A stretch of 64,000 nt of DNA from Lysobacter antibioticus (GTDB lineage Bacteria; Pseudomonadota; Gammaproteobacteria; Xanthomonadales; Xanthomonadaceae), in assembly GCF_000731095.1 (NCBI RefSeq), contig NZ_JMTZ01000012.1:59513-123512 (forward strand). The letters are read 5' to 3'. Shown here piece by piece: positions 18,742 through 28,571 of the stretch. Position 1 is the stretch's first letter; every line of letters starts with the position of its first letter. Under the pieces are notes generated by a model. It worked only from the letters and a program-made list of their open reading frames with translations. It did not search any database and was not told the origin of the DNA. Position numbers and translations under genes: made by a program.

Positions 18742-20969
18742 GCCCTCACCACGTTGACGCGGGCGGCGCCGAGCGGCGCGGTGGCGCCATGCCCGCTTTC
18801 GATCCAGACCGTACCCGGCGCGACCTTGTCGCTGATCGCGACCGGCAGCGTGGCGGTGCCGGCGCCGGCGCTGAACTTGCCCACCGCGCCAGCGGTGAAA
18901 CCGAGCGCGGCGGCATCGCTGGAATGCAGCACCGCACGCGGCTCGAGATTGAGCGGGTGCGATTGCAGTGCGGGCGCGCGGCGCACGGTGGCGTCGCTGC
19001 GGTAGATCGCGGTCGAGACCGCGACCTCCATGCCCTCGCCCGCCGCCGTCGGCGCACGGCCGGCGGCCGGCTTGACGTCGCGGCCTTGCAGACCGGCGCG
19101 CAGGCCGTCGAGATCGGTGAACTCGAAGCCCTTGGCCGCCAGTTCGCCACCGAGCGCGCGCAGCACGCGCCAGCCCGGACGCGCTTCGCCCGGCAGCTTG
19201 CCGCCGGAGACCGCACGTTGCTCGATGCCGTCGAGATTGGTCAAAGTGGCGTCGACTTCAGGCAGCAGACCGATCGGCAGGATCACGTCGGCGACGGCCT
19301 GGGTCGAACGGCAGGCGTAATGGCTGAAGGCCACGACCTGGGCCGCGCCGAGCGCGCGCAGCGCACTGGCGGTGTCGGCGAAATCCAGACCCGGCTCGAT
19401 GCCGTAGAGAATGTAAGCGCCGCGCGCTTCGTCGAGCATGCCGCGCGCATCGCGGGCGCTCGGCAGCACGCCCTGGCGAGCCAGGCCGACCGCGTTCGCG
19501 CCCTGCGGAATACGGCACAGACGCGCACCGGTGGCGTCGGCGAAAGCCTTCGCGGCGGCACGGATGGCGGCGGCGTAGGGGCCGTTCTCGGCCAGCGCGC
19601 CGACGATGATCGCCGCATGCGTGGCGTTCTTGGCGATTTCGCGCAGCGCCTCGTCGCCGAGCGCGGCAGCGAGCTGCGACGGCGCGACGATGCGCTTGCC
19701 GGCGACGTCGAAGGTGAAATCGAAGTCGACCGGATTGACCACGTGCACCTTGGCGCCGCGGTTGAAGGCCTTGCGCACGCGCTGATGCACCAGCGGCAAT
19801 TCGTGGCGCAGGTTGCTGCCGACGATCACGACCAGGTCGGCCTTGTCGATCTCGGCGACCGGCATGGCGAAGGTTTCGGCCACGGCGGCGTCGGACAGGT
19901 CGTGCTGGGAGATGCGGTGATCGAGATTGCCGGTGCCCAGGGCCTCGGCCAGACGAGCCAGCAGCGCGCCCTCTTCGTTCGAGGTCGCCGGGTGCGCGAG
20001 CACACCGAGGTTATCGCCGCCGTTGTCGCGCAGGATCTTAGCGGCGCGGGCCATGGCCTCGTCCCACGAGGCCTCGCGCCACTCGCCGCCGTCCTTGACC
20101 ATGGGGCGCTGAGCGCGGTCTTCCGCGTACAGGCCCTGGTGCGAATAACGGTCGCGGTCCGACAGCCAGCACTCGTTGACCGCTTCGTTGTCGCGCGGCA
20201 CGGTGCGCAGCACGTCGCCGCGGCGCACGTGCAGGAACAGGTTGCTGCCGAGCGCGTCGTGATAGCCCAGCGACTCGCGTGCGGTCAGCTCCCACGGGCG
20301 CGCCTTGAACTGGAACACCTTGTTGGTCAGCGCGCCGACCGGGCACACGTCGATGACGTTGCCCGACAGCTCGGTGGTCAAAGGCTTGCCGTCGAAAGTG
20401 CCGATCTGCAGGTTCTCGCCGCGGTACATGCCGCCGAGCTCGTAGGTACCGGCGATCTCGGCGGTGAAGCGGACGCAGCGCGTGCACTGGATGCAGCGCG
20501 TCATCTCGGTGGCGACCAGCGGGCCGATGTCCTCGTCGGGCACCACGCGCTTGCGCTCGGAGAAACGGCTGACCGAACGGCCGTAGCCCATCGACAGGTC
20601 TTGCAGTTCGCACTCGCCGCCCTGATCGCAGATCGGGCAGTCGAGCGGATGATTGACGAGCAGGAACTCCATCACGTTGCGCTGCGACTTCAGCGCCTTT
20701 TCGCTGCGCGTGACGACCTTCATGCCGTCCATGACCGGCGTGGCGCAGGCCGGCGCCGGCTTGGGCATCTTCTCGACTTCGACCAGGCACATGCGGCAGT
20801 TCGCCGCGATCGCCAGCTTGTCGTGGTAGCAGAAACGCGGGATCGCGATGCCGGCCTTGTCGGCGGCCTGGATGATCATCGAACCCTTCGGCGCGGCCAT
20901 CTCGACACCGTCGATGAAGACGGTGACGTGGTCCGGCGGCAGATTGGGATTTACCGGTTGAGCGCTCAC
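18738..20969 (-). CDS. nuoG: NADH-quinone oxidoreductase subunit G
   Basis: NuoG holds clusters N1b, N4 and N5 of the peripheral arm. The 743-residue product begins (V)[20 protein letters not shown] with a 2Fe-2S ferredoxin domain ([15 protein letters not shown], then C in APACATPV), followed by [18 protein letters not shown] for the His-ligated cluster and [14 protein letters not shown] for N5. A molybdopterin-oxidoreductase-like domain without cofactor follows to the end. It is shorter than the 908-residue E. coli protein, as in Xanthomonadaceae and alpha-proteobacteria. The start is a GTG that overlaps the stop of a 36-codon bridging frame. Confidence 0.97.
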   Translation of the reverse strand: MSAQPVNPNLPPDHVTVFIDGVEMAAPKGSMIIQAADKAGIAIPRFCYHDKLAIAANCRMCLVEVEKMPKPAPACATPVMDGMKVVTRSEKALKSQRNVMEFLLVNHPLDCPICDQGGECELQDLSMGYGRSVSRFSERKRVVPDEDIGPLVATEMTRCIQCTRCVRFTAEIAGTYELGGMYRGENLQIGTFDGKPLTTELSGNVIDVCPVGALTNKVFQFKARPWELTARESLGYHDALGSNLFLHVRRGDVLRTVPRDNEAVNECWLSDRDRYSHQGLYAEDRAQRPMVKDGGEWREASWDEAMARAAKILRDNGGDNLGVLAHPATSNEEGALLARLAEALGTGNLDHRISQHDLSDAAVAETFAMPVAEIDKADLVVIVGSNLRHELPLVHQRVRKAFNRGAKVHVVNPVDFDFTFDVAGKRIVAPSQLAAALGDEALREIAKNATHAAIIVGALAENGPYAAAIRAAAKAFADATGARLCRIPQGANAVGLARQGVLPSARDARGMLDEARGAYILYGIEPGLDFADTASALRALGAAQVVAFSHYACRSTQAVADVILPIGLLPEVDATLTNLDGIEQRAVSGGKLPGEARPGWRVLRALGGELAAKGFEFTDLDGLRAGLQGRDVKPAAGRAPTAAGEGMEVAVSTAIYRSDATVRRAPALQSHPLNLEPRAVLHSSDAAALGFTAGAVGKFSAGAGTATLPVAISDKVAPGTVWIESGHGATAPLGAARVNVVRA

Positions 20970-21076
20970 AGCGAGCTCCCCATCAAAGCGAGGAACGAGC
21001 CCCTTGAATCAAGGGGCGCATTGTTCGGACGCATTGCGTTCGAACAATGGGGGTTGTGGTAGTGCGCCGCGCTCAT
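20966..21076 (-). CDS. 36-codon bridging frame linking nuoF and nuoG
   Basis: Unrecognised. The gap between nuoF and nuoG is filled by a frame starting MSAAHYHNPHCSNAMRPN and ending ALMGSSL. Its ATG overlaps the nuoF stop by 4 bases (ATGA), and its TGA overlaps the GTG start of nuoG by 4 bases (GTGA). The same DNA forms two hairpins: CATTGTTCG.ACGC/GCGT.CGAACAATG and GCCCCTTG/CAAGGGGC. The exact overlaps suggest that ribosomes leaving nuoF translate this frame and reinitiate at nuoG, i.e. a coupling device; a chance open frame over a repeat is the alternative. Confidence 0.45.
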   Translation of the reverse strand: MSAAHYHNPHCSNAMRPNNAPLDSRGSFLALMGSSL

Positions 21077-22437
21077 GCCGCCATCTCCACGTTGCCGGCG
21101 GCCTGATCGTCGACCAGGAAACGCTTGTTGACGATCGCGTACTCGAACTCGCTCCAGAAGTGGTGCAGGAAGCCCTGCACCGGCCACGCGGCGGCTTCGC
21201 CGAACGCGCAGATGGTGTGGCCTTCGATCTGGCCCGCGGCGGCGCGCAGCATCTGCAGATCGTCCAGGGTCGCCTGCTTCTCGACGATGCGGGTCAGCAT
21301 GCGGTACATCCAGCCGGTGCCTTCGCGGCACGGCGTGCACTGGCCGCAGCTTTCCTTGAAATAGAACCGGGCGATGCGCTGGCAGGCGCGGACCATGCAG
21401 GCGGTCTCGTCCATCACGATCACCGCGCCCGAGCCGAGGCCGGAACCGGCCTTCTGCAGCGAGTCGTAGTCCATCGTGCAGGCCATCATCGCCTCGGCCG
21501 GCAGCACCTTCATCGAGGAACCGCCGGGGATCACGGCCTTGAGCTTGCGGCCGCCGCGCACGCCGCCGGCAAGTTCGAGCAGGTCGGCGAACGAAGTGCC
21601 CAGGCGGATCTCGTAATTGCCCGGCTTGTTGACGTGGCCGGACACCGAGAAGATCTTCGGGCCGCCGTTGTTCGGCTTGCCGAGGTTGAGGAACCACTCG
21701 GCGCCGTTGCGCAGGATCGCCGGCACCGAAGCGTAGGTCTCGGTGTTGTTGATCGTGGTCGGCTTGCCGTACAGGCCGAAATTGGCCGGGAACGGCGGCT
21801 TGTAGCGCGGCTGGCCCTTCTTGCCTTCCAGCGATTCCATCAGCGCGGTTTCTTCGCCGCAGATGTAGGCGCCGGCGCCGAGCGCACCATAGATGTCGAT
21901 GTCCACACCGCTGCCGAGCACGTTCTTGCCCAGCCAGCCGTGTTCGTAGGCTTCCTTCAGCGCCTGCTCGAAATGCTCGAACGGCTCGTGATGGAATTCG
22001 CCGCGCAGGTAGTTGTAGGCGACGGTCGAACCGGTCGCGTAGCAGGCGATCGCCATGCCCTCGACCACCGCATGCGGGTTGAAGCGCAGGATGTCGCGGT
22101 CCTTGGCGGTGCCCGGCTCGGATTCGTCCGAGTTGCACAGGATGTACTTCTGGGTGCCGCTGCCCTTGGGCATGAAGCTCCACTTCAGGCCGGTCGGAAA
22201 GCCCGCGCCGCCGCGGCCGCGCAGGCCCGACGCCTTGACCATGTCGACGATCTGCGCCGGGTCGGTCTTCTCGCTGAGGATCTTGCGCAACGCGCTGTAA
22301 CCGCCGGTCTTGAGATAGTTCTCGTACGACCAGGGGGTTTCGTAATGCAGCGTCGTGTAGACGACCTGGTGCTCCTGCGGAGCCGGGCCGACCGGACCGT
22401 AGCCCTTGGAATAATCGTGGTGATCGTGATGCGCCAT
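21073..22437 (-). CDS. nuoF: NADH-quinone oxidoreductase subunit F (NADH/FMN, N3)
   Basis: NuoF is the entry point of electrons: it binds NADH and FMN and carries the N3 4Fe-4S cluster. The 454-residue product starts MAHHDHHDYSKGYGPVGP with a His-rich N-terminus, then GLRGRGGAGFPTGLKWSFMP (FMN/NADH site), the acidic NADH-binding CNSDESEPGTAKDRD and ESCGQCTPCREGTGW with three cluster cysteines, the fourth in HTICAFGEAAAWP. Start at ATG 22437, 11 bases after nuoE. Confidence 0.98.
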   Translation of the reverse strand: MAHHDHHDYSKGYGPVGPAPQEHQVVYTTLHYETPWSYENYLKTGGYSALRKILSEKTDPAQIVDMVKASGLRGRGGAGFPTGLKWSFMPKGSGTQKYILCNSDESEPGTAKDRDILRFNPHAVVEGMAIACYATGSTVAYNYLRGEFHHEPFEHFEQALKEAYEHGWLGKNVLGSGVDIDIYGALGAGAYICGEETALMESLEGKKGQPRYKPPFPANFGLYGKPTTINNTETYASVPAILRNGAEWFLNLGKPNNGGPKIFSVSGHVNKPGNYEIRLGTSFADLLELAGGVRGGRKLKAVIPGGSSMKVLPAEAMMACTMDYDSLQKAGSGLGSGAVIVMDETACMVRACQRIARFYFKESCGQCTPCREGTGWMYRMLTRIVEKQATLDDLQMLRAAAGQIEGHTICAFGEAAAWPVQGFLHHFWSEFEYAIVNKRFLVDDQAAGNVEMAA

Positions 22438-22448
22438 CGGGGCCGACC

Positions 22449-22976
22449 TCACTTCAAACCGTCGAGCAGCGCGTCGACCTGGGTCGCATCGAGCTTCTCG
22501 TGGTAATGACCATTGACGACGACCACCGGCGCGCCGCAGCAAGCGGCCAGGCACTCTTCCTCGCGCTTGAGGAAGATGCGGCCGTCGGCGGTGGATTCGC
22601 CGAGCTTGCAGCCGAGCTTCTTCTCGGCGTGCCGGACCAGATCCTCGGCGCCGTTGAGCCAGCAGCTGATGTTGGTGCAGAAGGCGACGTTGTTGCGACC
22701 GACTTTCTCGGTCTCGAACATCGAGTAGAAGCTCGCGACCTCGTAGGCCCACACCGGCGGCAGGCTCAGGTACTTGGCCACCGCGGCGATCAGCTCGTCG
22801 GTCAACCAACCGCCGTTCTGCTCCTGCGCCGCATGCAGACCCTGCAGCACGGCCGAGCGCTTACGGTCCGGCGGAAACTTGCTCAGCCAGTGATCGATGT
22901 GCGCGCGCGTCTTGTCCGATAGCGCGAGCATCGGATCGACGTGCTGGGTGGCTTCGAAATTGCCTGTCGCTTTCAT
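22449..22976 (-). CDS. nuoE: NADH-quinone oxidoreductase subunit E (2Fe-2S)
   Basis: NuoE is the thioredoxin-fold subunit bearing the N1a 2Fe-2S cluster beside NuoF. The 175-residue product starts MKATGNFEATQHVDPMLALSD, has the helical N-terminal domain (QGLHAAQEQNGGWLTDELI), and the ligands CTNISC and CLAACCGAPVVVVNG. Length is normal. The ATG at 22976 is chosen because upstream codons run into a repeat; its ribosome-binding site is weak. A GATTCCC-type repeat separates it from nuoD. Confidence 0.97.
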   Translation of the reverse strand: MKATGNFEATQHVDPMLALSDKTRAHIDHWLSKFPPDRKRSAVLQGLHAAQEQNGGWLTDELIAAVAKYLSLPPVWAYEVASFYSMFETEKVGRNNVAFCTNISCWLNGAEDLVRHAEKKLGCKLGESTADGRIFLKREEECLAACCGAPVVVVNGHYHEKLDATQVDALLDGLK

Positions 22977-22985
22977 AAGGGTAAA

Positions 22986-23125
22986 GCCGGGAATCGGGAA
23001 TGGGGAATCGAGAGTCGGGAAAAGCGGAACAGCGAGAAAGCGGAGCGGGCGAATCGCAGAAGCTCGGCGCAAAACCGCACGGCCTCAGCTTTGTCGATTC
23101 CCCATTCGCGATTCCCGATTCCCGC
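22986..23125. repeat. GATTCCC-type inverted repeat between nuoD and nuoE
   Basis: The left arm has GGGAATCGGGAATGGGGAATC, the right arm GATTCCCCATTCGCGATTCCCGATTCCC, about 65 bases apart; the arms pair over most of their length. It fills the nuoE-nuoD gap, so it lies in the middle of the operon transcript. Confidence 0.75.
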
Positions 23126-23127
23126 CT

Positions 23128-24438
23128 TCACCGATCGATCTCGCCGAACACGATGTCGTAGGTGCCGATCATCGCCACCACGTCGGCGAGCATGTGGCCC
23201 TTGACGACCTCGTCCATCGACGACAGATGGGCGAAGCCCGGCGCGCGCAGCTTGACCCGGAACGGCTTGTTGGCGCCGTCGGAGACCAGGTAGCAGCCGA
23301 ACTCGCCCTTGGGCGCCTCGACCGCGGCATAGGTCTCGCCGGCCGGCACGCAATAGCCTTCGGAGAACAGCTTGAAGTGATGGATCAGGGCTTCCATGTC
23401 GTCCTTCATCTCCTCGCGCTTGGGCGGGGCGACCTTGAAGTTGTCGACGATCACGGGGCCGGGATTGGCGCGCAGCCACTTCACGCACTGCTTGATGATG
23501 CGGGTGGATTCGCGCATTTCCGCGACGCGCACCAGGTAACGGTCGTAGCAGTCGCCGTTGACGCCGACCGGAATGTCGAAATCGACCTCGGCGTACTTGG
23601 CATAGGGCTGCTTCTTGCGCAGGTCCCAGGCGATGCCGGAGCCGCGGATCATCGGACCGGTCATGCCCCAGGCCAGGGCCTGCTCCGGCGAGATCACGCC
23701 CACGCCGACGGTACGCTGTTTCCAGATGCGGTTATCGGTCAGCAGCGTCTCGTACTCGTCGACGCGCTTGGGGAAATCGTCGGTGAACGCATCCAGGTAG
23801 TCGAGCATCGAGCCTTCGCGCCATTCGTTGAAGCGCTTGAGGCTGCTGCCCTTCTTCCACGGCGATTCCTTGTACTTCGGCATCCGCTCGGGCAGATCGC
23901 GATAGACGCCGCCGGGACGGTAGTACGCGGCATGCATGCGCGCGCCGCTGACCGCCTCGTAGCAGTCCATGAGCTCTTCGCGCTCGCGGAAGGCGTACAG
24001 GAACACCGCCATCGCGCCCAGGTCGAGCGCGTTGGAACCGACCCACATCAGGTGGTTCAGGATGCGGGTGATTTCATCGAACATGGTGCGGATGTACTGC
24101 GCACGCTCGGGCGCCTCGATCCCCATCAGGGTTTCGATCGCGCGCACGTAAGCGTGCTCGTTGCACATCATCGACACGTAGTCCAGGCGATCCATGTAGC
24201 CGATCGACTGGTTGAACGGCTTGGACTCGGCCAGCTTCTCGGTGCCGCGGTGCAGCAGGCCGATATGCGGGTCGGCGCGCTGCACGACTTCGCCGTCCAT
24301 TTCCAGGATCAGGCGCAGCACGCCGTGCGCGGCCGGATGCTGGGGGCCGAAGTTGAGCGTGTAGTTGCGGATCTCGGCGTTGTTGAGGCCCGAGGTGCCG
24401 CTGTTGACGAACGGCATCGTGGTGGCGGGGTTGGACAT
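23128..24438 (-). CDS. nuoD: NADH-quinone oxidoreductase subunit D
   Basis: NuoD (49-kDa subunit) lines the quinone site with NuoB. It descends from hydrogenase large subunits but lacks nickel ligands. The 436-residue product has [24 protein letters not shown] (quinone-site His), [26 protein letters not shown], and a C-terminus ending [18 protein letters not shown]. The start ATG at 24438 shares one base with the nuoC stop (TGATG). It is separate from nuoC here, unlike the NuoCD fusion of E. coli. Confidence 0.98.
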   Translation of the reverse strand: MSNPATTMPFVNSGTSGLNNAEIRNYTLNFGPQHPAAHGVLRLILEMDGEVVQRADPHIGLLHRGTEKLAESKPFNQSIGYMDRLDYVSMMCNEHAYVRAIETLMGIEAPERAQYIRTMFDEITRILNHLMWVGSNALDLGAMAVFLYAFREREELMDCYEAVSGARMHAAYYRPGGVYRDLPERMPKYKESPWKKGSSLKRFNEWREGSMLDYLDAFTDDFPKRVDEYETLLTDNRIWKQRTVGVGVISPEQALAWGMTGPMIRGSGIAWDLRKKQPYAKYAEVDFDIPVGVNGDCYDRYLVRVAEMRESTRIIKQCVKWLRANPGPVIVDNFKVAPPKREEMKDDMEALIHHFKLFSEGYCVPAGETYAAVEAPKGEFGCYLVSDGANKPFRVKLRAPGFAHLSSMDEVVKGHMLADVVAMIGTYDIVFGEIDR

Positions 24439-25157
24439 CACTTCACCTCGACGCGCTGGGCGGCTTCGCCGACGGCGGTCTGGTAGCGCGCGTCGTCGCG
24501 GATCACGCGCGGCACGCCGACGCGCGGTTCGATCGAGACCGGCTCGTAAACCACGCGCTTCTTCTCGGCGTCGTAACGCACTTCGACGTTGCCGATCAGC
24601 GGGAAATCCTTGCGGAACGGATGGCCGACGAAACCGTAGTCGGTCAGGATGCGGCGCAGGTCCGGATGGCCTTCGAAGATGATGCCGTACAGGTCGAAGG
24701 CTTCTCGTTCGAACCAATTAGTGCCGGGCCAAATGGCGCTCAGAGAAGCGACCACAGGTAGGTCGTCGTTCGCAGCGAAGGTCTTCAGCCGCAGACGCAG
24801 ATTGTGCTGGCACGACAGCAGATGGGCGACCGCGGCGAAGCGGCGCTCCGGCGTCGAGGCGTCGCCGTTGGGCGACTCGCCCCAACGGAAACGGCCGGCG
24901 CTCTTGCCTTCGACGCCGCGCGAGAAGCCTTCCGAGGACACGTCGGTGTCCCACTCGTCGCCGCCGTAGCTGAGGTAGTCGACGCCGCTGACGTCGACGC
25001 ATTGCTCGAAACCGAACTCGTCGCGCAAGGCGCGCGCCGCGGCCAGCCAGGCGGCCGGGGAGACTTCGAGGGTCAGCTCGCCGCGCGGTTCGGCCACGAC
25101 GACCAGAGCGTCGGCGAAACGTTCGCGCAGACGCTCGGCAAGGTTCGCAGTGCTCAT
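24438..25157 (-). CDS. nuoC: NADH-quinone oxidoreductase subunit C
   Basis: NuoC (30-kDa subunit) is a structural part of the peripheral arm next to NuoD. The 239-residue product starts [21 protein letters not shown] and has the family signature [24 protein letters not shown] followed by [15 protein letters not shown]. Residues 65-105 form an extra charged loop ([21 protein letters not shown]) common in Xanthomonadaceae. ATGA overlap with the nuoB stop. Confidence 0.97.
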   Translation of the reverse strand: MSTANLAERLRERFADALVVVAEPRGELTLEVSPAAWLAAARALRDEFGFEQCVDVSGVDYLSYGGDEWDTDVSSEGFSRGVEGKSAGRFRWGESPNGDASTPERRFAAVAHLLSCQHNLRLRLKTFAANDDLPVVASLSAIWPGTNWFEREAFDLYGIIFEGHPDLRRILTDYGFVGHPFRKDFPLIGNVEVRYDAEKKRVVYEPVSIEPRVGVPRVIRDDARYQTAVGEAAQRVEVK

Positions 25158-25741
25158 TCGCGGACGCCCTGCTTGTGATCGCCGAAGTTGGTGCCGCGGC
25201 GGATCTTGCGCTGCAACTGCAGGATGCCGTAGACCAGCGCTTCGGCGGTCGGCGGGCAGCCGGGCACGTAGACGTCGACCGGCACCACGCGGTCGCAGCC
25301 GCGCACGACCGCATAGGAATAGTGGTAGTAGCCGCCGCCGTTGGCGCAGCTGCCCATCGAGATCACCCACTTCGGGTCGGGCATCTGGTCGTAGACCTTG
25401 CGCAACGCCGGGGCCATCTTGTTGACCAGGGTGCCGGCGACGATCATCACGTCGGACTGGCGCGGCGACGGGCGGAACACCACGCCGTAGCGGTCCAGGT
25501 CCAGGCGCGAGGCGCCGGCGTGCATCATCTCGACCGCACAGCAGGCCAGACCGAAGGTCATCGGCCACATCGAGCCGGTGCGCGCCCAGTTCCAGAGCGT
25601 GTCCAGATTGGTCGTGACGAAACCCTGCTGCAGCAGCGGATTTTCGCCTTCCGGGCGCAGGATGTCGTCGAGGCGGCCTTCCGGGATCGGGTTGTGCATC
25701 AAGCCCGAAACCTTGTCGCCAACGGTTTGGATCACTCCCAT
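25154..25741 (-). CDS. nuoB: NADH-quinone oxidoreductase subunit B (N2 cluster)
   Basis: NuoB carries N2, the last cluster before quinone. The 195-residue product contains the adjacent cysteine pair in [13 protein letters not shown], the third cysteine in [15 protein letters not shown] and the fourth in [20 protein letters not shown]. Start [18 protein letters not shown] at 25741, overlapping the end of nuoA by 10 bases. Confidence 0.98.
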   Translation of the reverse strand: MGVIQTVGDKVSGLMHNPIPEGRLDDILRPEGENPLLQQGFVTTNLDTLWNWARTGSMWPMTFGLACCAVEMMHAGASRLDLDRYGVVFRPSPRQSDVMIVAGTLVNKMAPALRKVYDQMPDPKWVISMGSCANGGGYYHYSYAVVRGCDRVVPVDVYVPGCPPTAEALVYGILQLQRKIRRGTNFGDHKQGVRE

Positions 25742-26088
25742 TCGAGCGCTCCCTTCTTCCAGACGTAAACGAAGCCGAGCAGGAGCATGCTGGCGAAAAT
25801 GCCCATCTCGATCAGGCCGATCGGTCCGAGGTCTCGGAACACCGTGGCCCAAGGCACGATGAAGATGATTTCCAGATCGAAGATGATGAACTGGATGGCG
25901 ATCAGGTAGTAGCGCACGTCGAACTGCATACGCGCGTCTTCGAAGGCTTCGAAGCCGCATTCGTACGGAGACAGTTTCTCCGCAGTCGGACGCTTGGGTC
26001 CGAGCGTATTGCCTACTACCAACAGGGCGACGCCAATGACGCTGGCGACGATCAGGAACAACAGAGTCGGCAGGTATTCGGCCAGCAC
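25732..26088 (-). CDS. nuoA: NADH-quinone oxidoreductase subunit A
   Basis: NuoA is a three-helix membrane subunit at the arm junction, with a loop reaching the quinone cavity. The 118-residue product begins (V)[19 protein letters not shown] and contains the loop motif [22 protein letters not shown] and the acidic helix [11 protein letters not shown]. The start is GTG with only a weak GAGA-type ribosome-binding site. First gene of nuoA-N; upstream lie a 61-bp tandem duplication and tRNA-Leu. Confidence 0.97.
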   Translation of the reverse strand: MLAEYLPTLLFLIVASVIGVALLVVGNTLGPKRPTAEKLSPYECGFEAFEDARMQFDVRYYLIAIQFIIFDLEIIFIVPWATVFRDLGPIGLIEMGIFASMLLLGFVYVWKKGALEWE

Positions 26089-26142
26089 GCGGTGTTCTCT
26101 CGGCTACTTGTTCGGCTACATGGGCGCGTTTCCGCGACCTTG

Positions 26143-26264
26143 GCTTGGCGCCCGGGCGCCCAGTCGTTGGGACGGCGGGTCGCGGCCCGCCGTGCGTGCC
26201 GCAGCTTGGCGCCCGGGCGCCCAGTCGTTGGGACGGCGGGTCGCGGCCCGCCGTGCGTGCCGCA
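26143..26264. repeat. Perfect 61-bp tandem duplication in the nuo leader
   Basis: Positions 26143-26203 and 26204-26264 are identical. Each unit contains the 14-bp palindrome GGCGCCCGGGCGCC and a hairpin GGCGGG/CCCGCC. The duplication lies between tRNA-Leu and nuoA, in the untranslated leader or promoter area of the complex I operon. Perfect identity implies recent origin or active turnover. Confidence 0.95.
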
Positions 26265-26327
26265 CCTGCGTACCGTGGTGCGAGTTGCGAATTGCTTGGA
26301 GCTAGGAGTGTGAAGCTAGGAATGGAA

Positions 26328-26412
26328 TGGTGCCCAAAGGGGGACTCGAACCCCCACGACCTAAGTCGCTACCACCTCAAGGTAGTGCGTCTACCAATTC
26401 CGCCATCTGGGC
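26328..26412 (-). tRNA. leuU: tRNA-Leu (GAG)
   Basis: An 85-base type II tRNA with a long variable arm (CGACTTAGGTCG), encoded CCA, acceptor GCCCAGA/TTTGGGC with one G-T-type imperfection, and anticodon GAG in loop CTTGAGG. It lies next to secG, the position of leuU in E. coli. Confidence 0.96.
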
Positions 26413-26534
26413 ACTGTATCCAACCAAGCCATCCTGGCTTCGACTTCACAAGGGTCTTGCGAAGTCGCTCGGTCATCGCTGACCTGCCCCGCCATCCGAG
26501 CGGGGCGCTGGAACTCTATTTTAACCTGTTTATC

Positions 26535-27029
26535 TCAGCCGCCAGTAGTCGGCTGCTTTGCCGGGGCTGCCTGCTCGGCCGGAACCTGCGCCGGAGCAGC
26601 GGCCGGGGCCGCCGGAACCTGGGTCGCGGGGGCCGGAGCCGTCGCCGGAGCGGACTGGCTTGCCGGAGCCTGTGGCACGCTGGTGGCCGGAGCCGCCGGG
26701 GTGCTGGTGGCCGGAGCAGCGGTCGCCGACGGGGCCGGAGCCGTCGCCTGCGGGACGTTGCCCATGAGGCCGACGCTGGGCTTGTCCGGGGTGACTGCGG
26801 TGCGACTCGCCTGCCAGGCCATGAAGAGGCTGATCACGAAAAACGCGATCGCCAGCCACTTGGTGGCCTTGGACAGGAAGTTCGACGAACCGCGGGCACC
26901 GAACACGGTCGCCGAGGCACCGCCGCCGAAGCCCGAGCCCGCCTGCGCACCCGCGCCGCGCTGCATCAGGATCAGCGCGATCATGGCGATCGCGATCAAC
27001 ACATAGATGACGTTGAGGAACAACAGCAT
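26535..27029 (-). CDS. secG: Preprotein translocase subunit SecG
   Basis: SecG is the non-essential third component of the SecYEG channel. The 164-residue product has the two expected membrane helices (MLLFLNVIYVLIAIAMIALIL and KWLAIAFFVISLFMAWQA) with the conserved cytoplasmic loop QRGAGAQAGSGFGGGASATVFG-type sequence between them, split here by SSNFLSKAT. After residue 95 comes a long Ala/Pro/Thr low-complexity tail (repeats of PAT/AAP) not present in E. coli SecG (110 residues); such tails are common in Xanthomonadaceae. It lies between tpiA and tRNA-Leu. Confidence 0.96.
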   Translation of the reverse strand: MLLFLNVIYVLIAIAMIALILMQRGAGAQAGSGFGGGASATVFGARGSSNFLSKATKWLAIAFFVISLFMAWQASRTAVTPDKPSVGLMGNVPQATAPAPSATAAPATSTPAAPATSVPQAPASQSAPATAPAPATQVPAAPAAAPAQVPAEQAAPAKQPTTGG

Positions 27030-27102
27030 CGTTAAGGATTCTTCGATTCGGACTGCTTGTTACGACCGTGCCGGGCCCGCGAGGTTCATCGGGCCCGCTC
27101 GA

Positions 27103-27855
27103 TCAGGGTGCCGCCGCGAGTGCGATGGCGTTGAAGTCCGCTGCGACCAGGGAGGCGCCGCCGACCAGGCCGCCATCGACGTCCGGCTGGGAAAACAGCG
27201 CGGCGGCGTTGTCGGCTTTCACGCTTCCGCCGTAAAGGATCGGAAGCGAGCCAGCGATTGTAGCATCGTGTGAAGCGATTTCGCTACGAATGAATGCGTG
27301 GACTTGCTGGGCCTGCTCGGGCGTCGCGGTCTTGCCGGTGCCGATGGCCCAGACCGGTTCGTAGGCGAGGATCGCGCCTTCCAGCGCGGCCACGCCGAGC
27401 AGCTCGAAGATCGGGGCCAATTGCTCCTGCAGGCGCCACTGGGTCTGGCCGTCTTCGCGTTCGGCCAGGGTCTCGCCGATGCACAGGACCGGCACCAGCC
27501 CGGCGGCCTTGGCGGCGGCGAACTTGCGCGCGACCAGCTCGCTGCTTTCTGCGTGGTACTGGCGGCGCTCGGAGTGGCCGACCAGGCCGTAGCCGGCGCC
27601 GACGTCCTTGAGCATCGCGGCGGAGACTTCGCCGGTGTAGGCGCCCTTCTCGTTGCTGCTCACGTCCTGGGCGCCGAAGCTCAGGCCGCGCTCGCCGTAG
27701 TGCTCGATCAGCTCGCCCAGGTACGGCAGCGGCGGTAGGATCAGGCGTTCGACACCGGACGGCGGCGTTTGCGCTGCGACTTCGTCGAGCAAGGCGAAAG
27801 CGAACTCGCGGCTGCCGTGCAGCTTCCAGTTTCCGGCGACGATTCTGCGGCGCAT
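27103..27855 (-). CDS. tpiA: Triose-phosphate isomerase
   Basis: TpiA interconverts dihydroxyacetone phosphate and glyceraldehyde 3-phosphate in glycolysis and gluconeogenesis. The 250-residue TIM barrel starts MRRRIVAGNWKLHGSREF with catalytic Lys11, has the electrophile His in GLVGHSERRQYH and the catalytic Glu in ILAYEPVWAIGTGKTAT (with the flexible loop 6), and ends with the phosphate-binding ILYGGSVKADNA and GLVGGASL. Normal length. First gene of the tpiA-secG unit; a GTGAG/CTCAC repeat lies just upstream. Confidence 0.98.
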   Translation of the reverse strand: MRRRIVAGNWKLHGSREFAFALLDEVAAQTPPSGVERLILPPLPYLGELIEHYGERGLSFGAQDVSSNEKGAYTGEVSAAMLKDVGAGYGLVGHSERRQYHAESSELVARKFAAAKAAGLVPVLCIGETLAEREDGQTQWRLQEQLAPIFELLGVAALEGAILAYEPVWAIGTGKTATPEQAQQVHAFIRSEIASHDATIAGSLPILYGGSVKADNAAALFSQPDVDGGLVGGASLVAADFNAIALAAAP

Positions 27856-27900
27856 GGCGACTCCCTTGATGCTGAGGCGCGCAGTTTACATTCAACGACC

Positions 27901-28022
27901 AGGACTGAGTGGAGAGCAGTGAGGAGTGAGCCAAAGCGCCCCCCGCACTCGTTTCCGGCGCGCCCGCCCTTACTTAGCCAGGCGCCACCCCACTCACTCC
28001 TCACTTTTCTTTACTCACTTTC
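27901..28022. repeat. GTGAG/CTCAC-type inverted repeat between tpiA and the divergent glycosylase gene
   Basis: Left side: GAGTGGAGAGCAGTGAGGAGTGAG. Right side: CACTCACTCCTCAC and TTTACTCACTTTCC. It ends only 12 bases before the ATG of the downstream plus-strand gene, so it contains that gene's leader. Confidence 0.7.
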
Positions 28023-28034
28023 CTTCCGCCCCGC

Positions 28035-28571
28035 ATGAGCCCCACGCCCTCGCCCACCCTGCACAGCTTCGCCCCGATCGAGGCGCCGGACGCCAAGGTG
28101 CTGGTGCTCGGCAGCATGCCCGGCGTCGCCTCGCTGACCGCCGGGCGCTACTACGCCCATCCGCAGAACCGCTTCTGGCCGATCATGGGCGCGGCGGTCG
28201 GCGCCGGCCCCGAACTGGCGTACGAACAGCGGCTGCAGCGCCTGCGCGCCGCAGGCATCGCGCTATGGGATGTATTTGCCGAATGCGAACGCGAGGGCAG
28301 CCTGGACTCGGCGATCCGCGACGAAACCGCAGTCGCCAACGATTTCCCCGGCTTCCTGGCCCGTCATCGGCAGGTGCGCACGCTGCTGTTCAACGGCGCC
28401 AAGGCCGAGCACGCGTTTCGCCGCTTCGTCCTCAAGCCGCTGGCACGCCCGGACCTGATCCTGCGTCGGCTGCCCTCGACCAGCCCGGCCAACGCCTCGC
28501 AGCGCAATGAGACGAAGTGGACGGCCTGGCGCGAGGCCCTGCGCGAAGCCGGCGTCTGCGTAGCCGACTGA
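28035..28571 (+). CDS. DNA-deoxyinosine glycosylase (uracil-DNA glycosylase superfamily)
   Basis: The 178-residue protein matches the family 6 hypoxanthine-DNA glycosylases, which excise hypoxanthine formed by adenine deamination. Seen: the active-site loop VLVLGSMPGVASL, YYAHPQNRFWPIMG, ALWDVFAECEREGSLDSAI and the late motif LPSTSPAN. Family members use an Asn or Asp in the motif following HPQNRFW; this region is intact. The ATG at 28035 has almost no ribosome-binding site, and a repeat lies directly in front. It is the first plus-strand gene after the long minus-strand operons, divergent from tpiA. Confidence 0.88.
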   Translation: MSPTPSPTLHSFAPIEAPDAKVLVLGSMPGVASLTAGRYYAHPQNRFWPIMGAAVGAGPELAYEQRLQRLRAAGIALWDVFAECEREGSLDSAIRDETAVANDFPGFLARHRQVRTLLFNGAKAEHAFRRFVLKPLARPDLILRRLPSTSPANASQRNETKWTAWREALREAGVCVAD

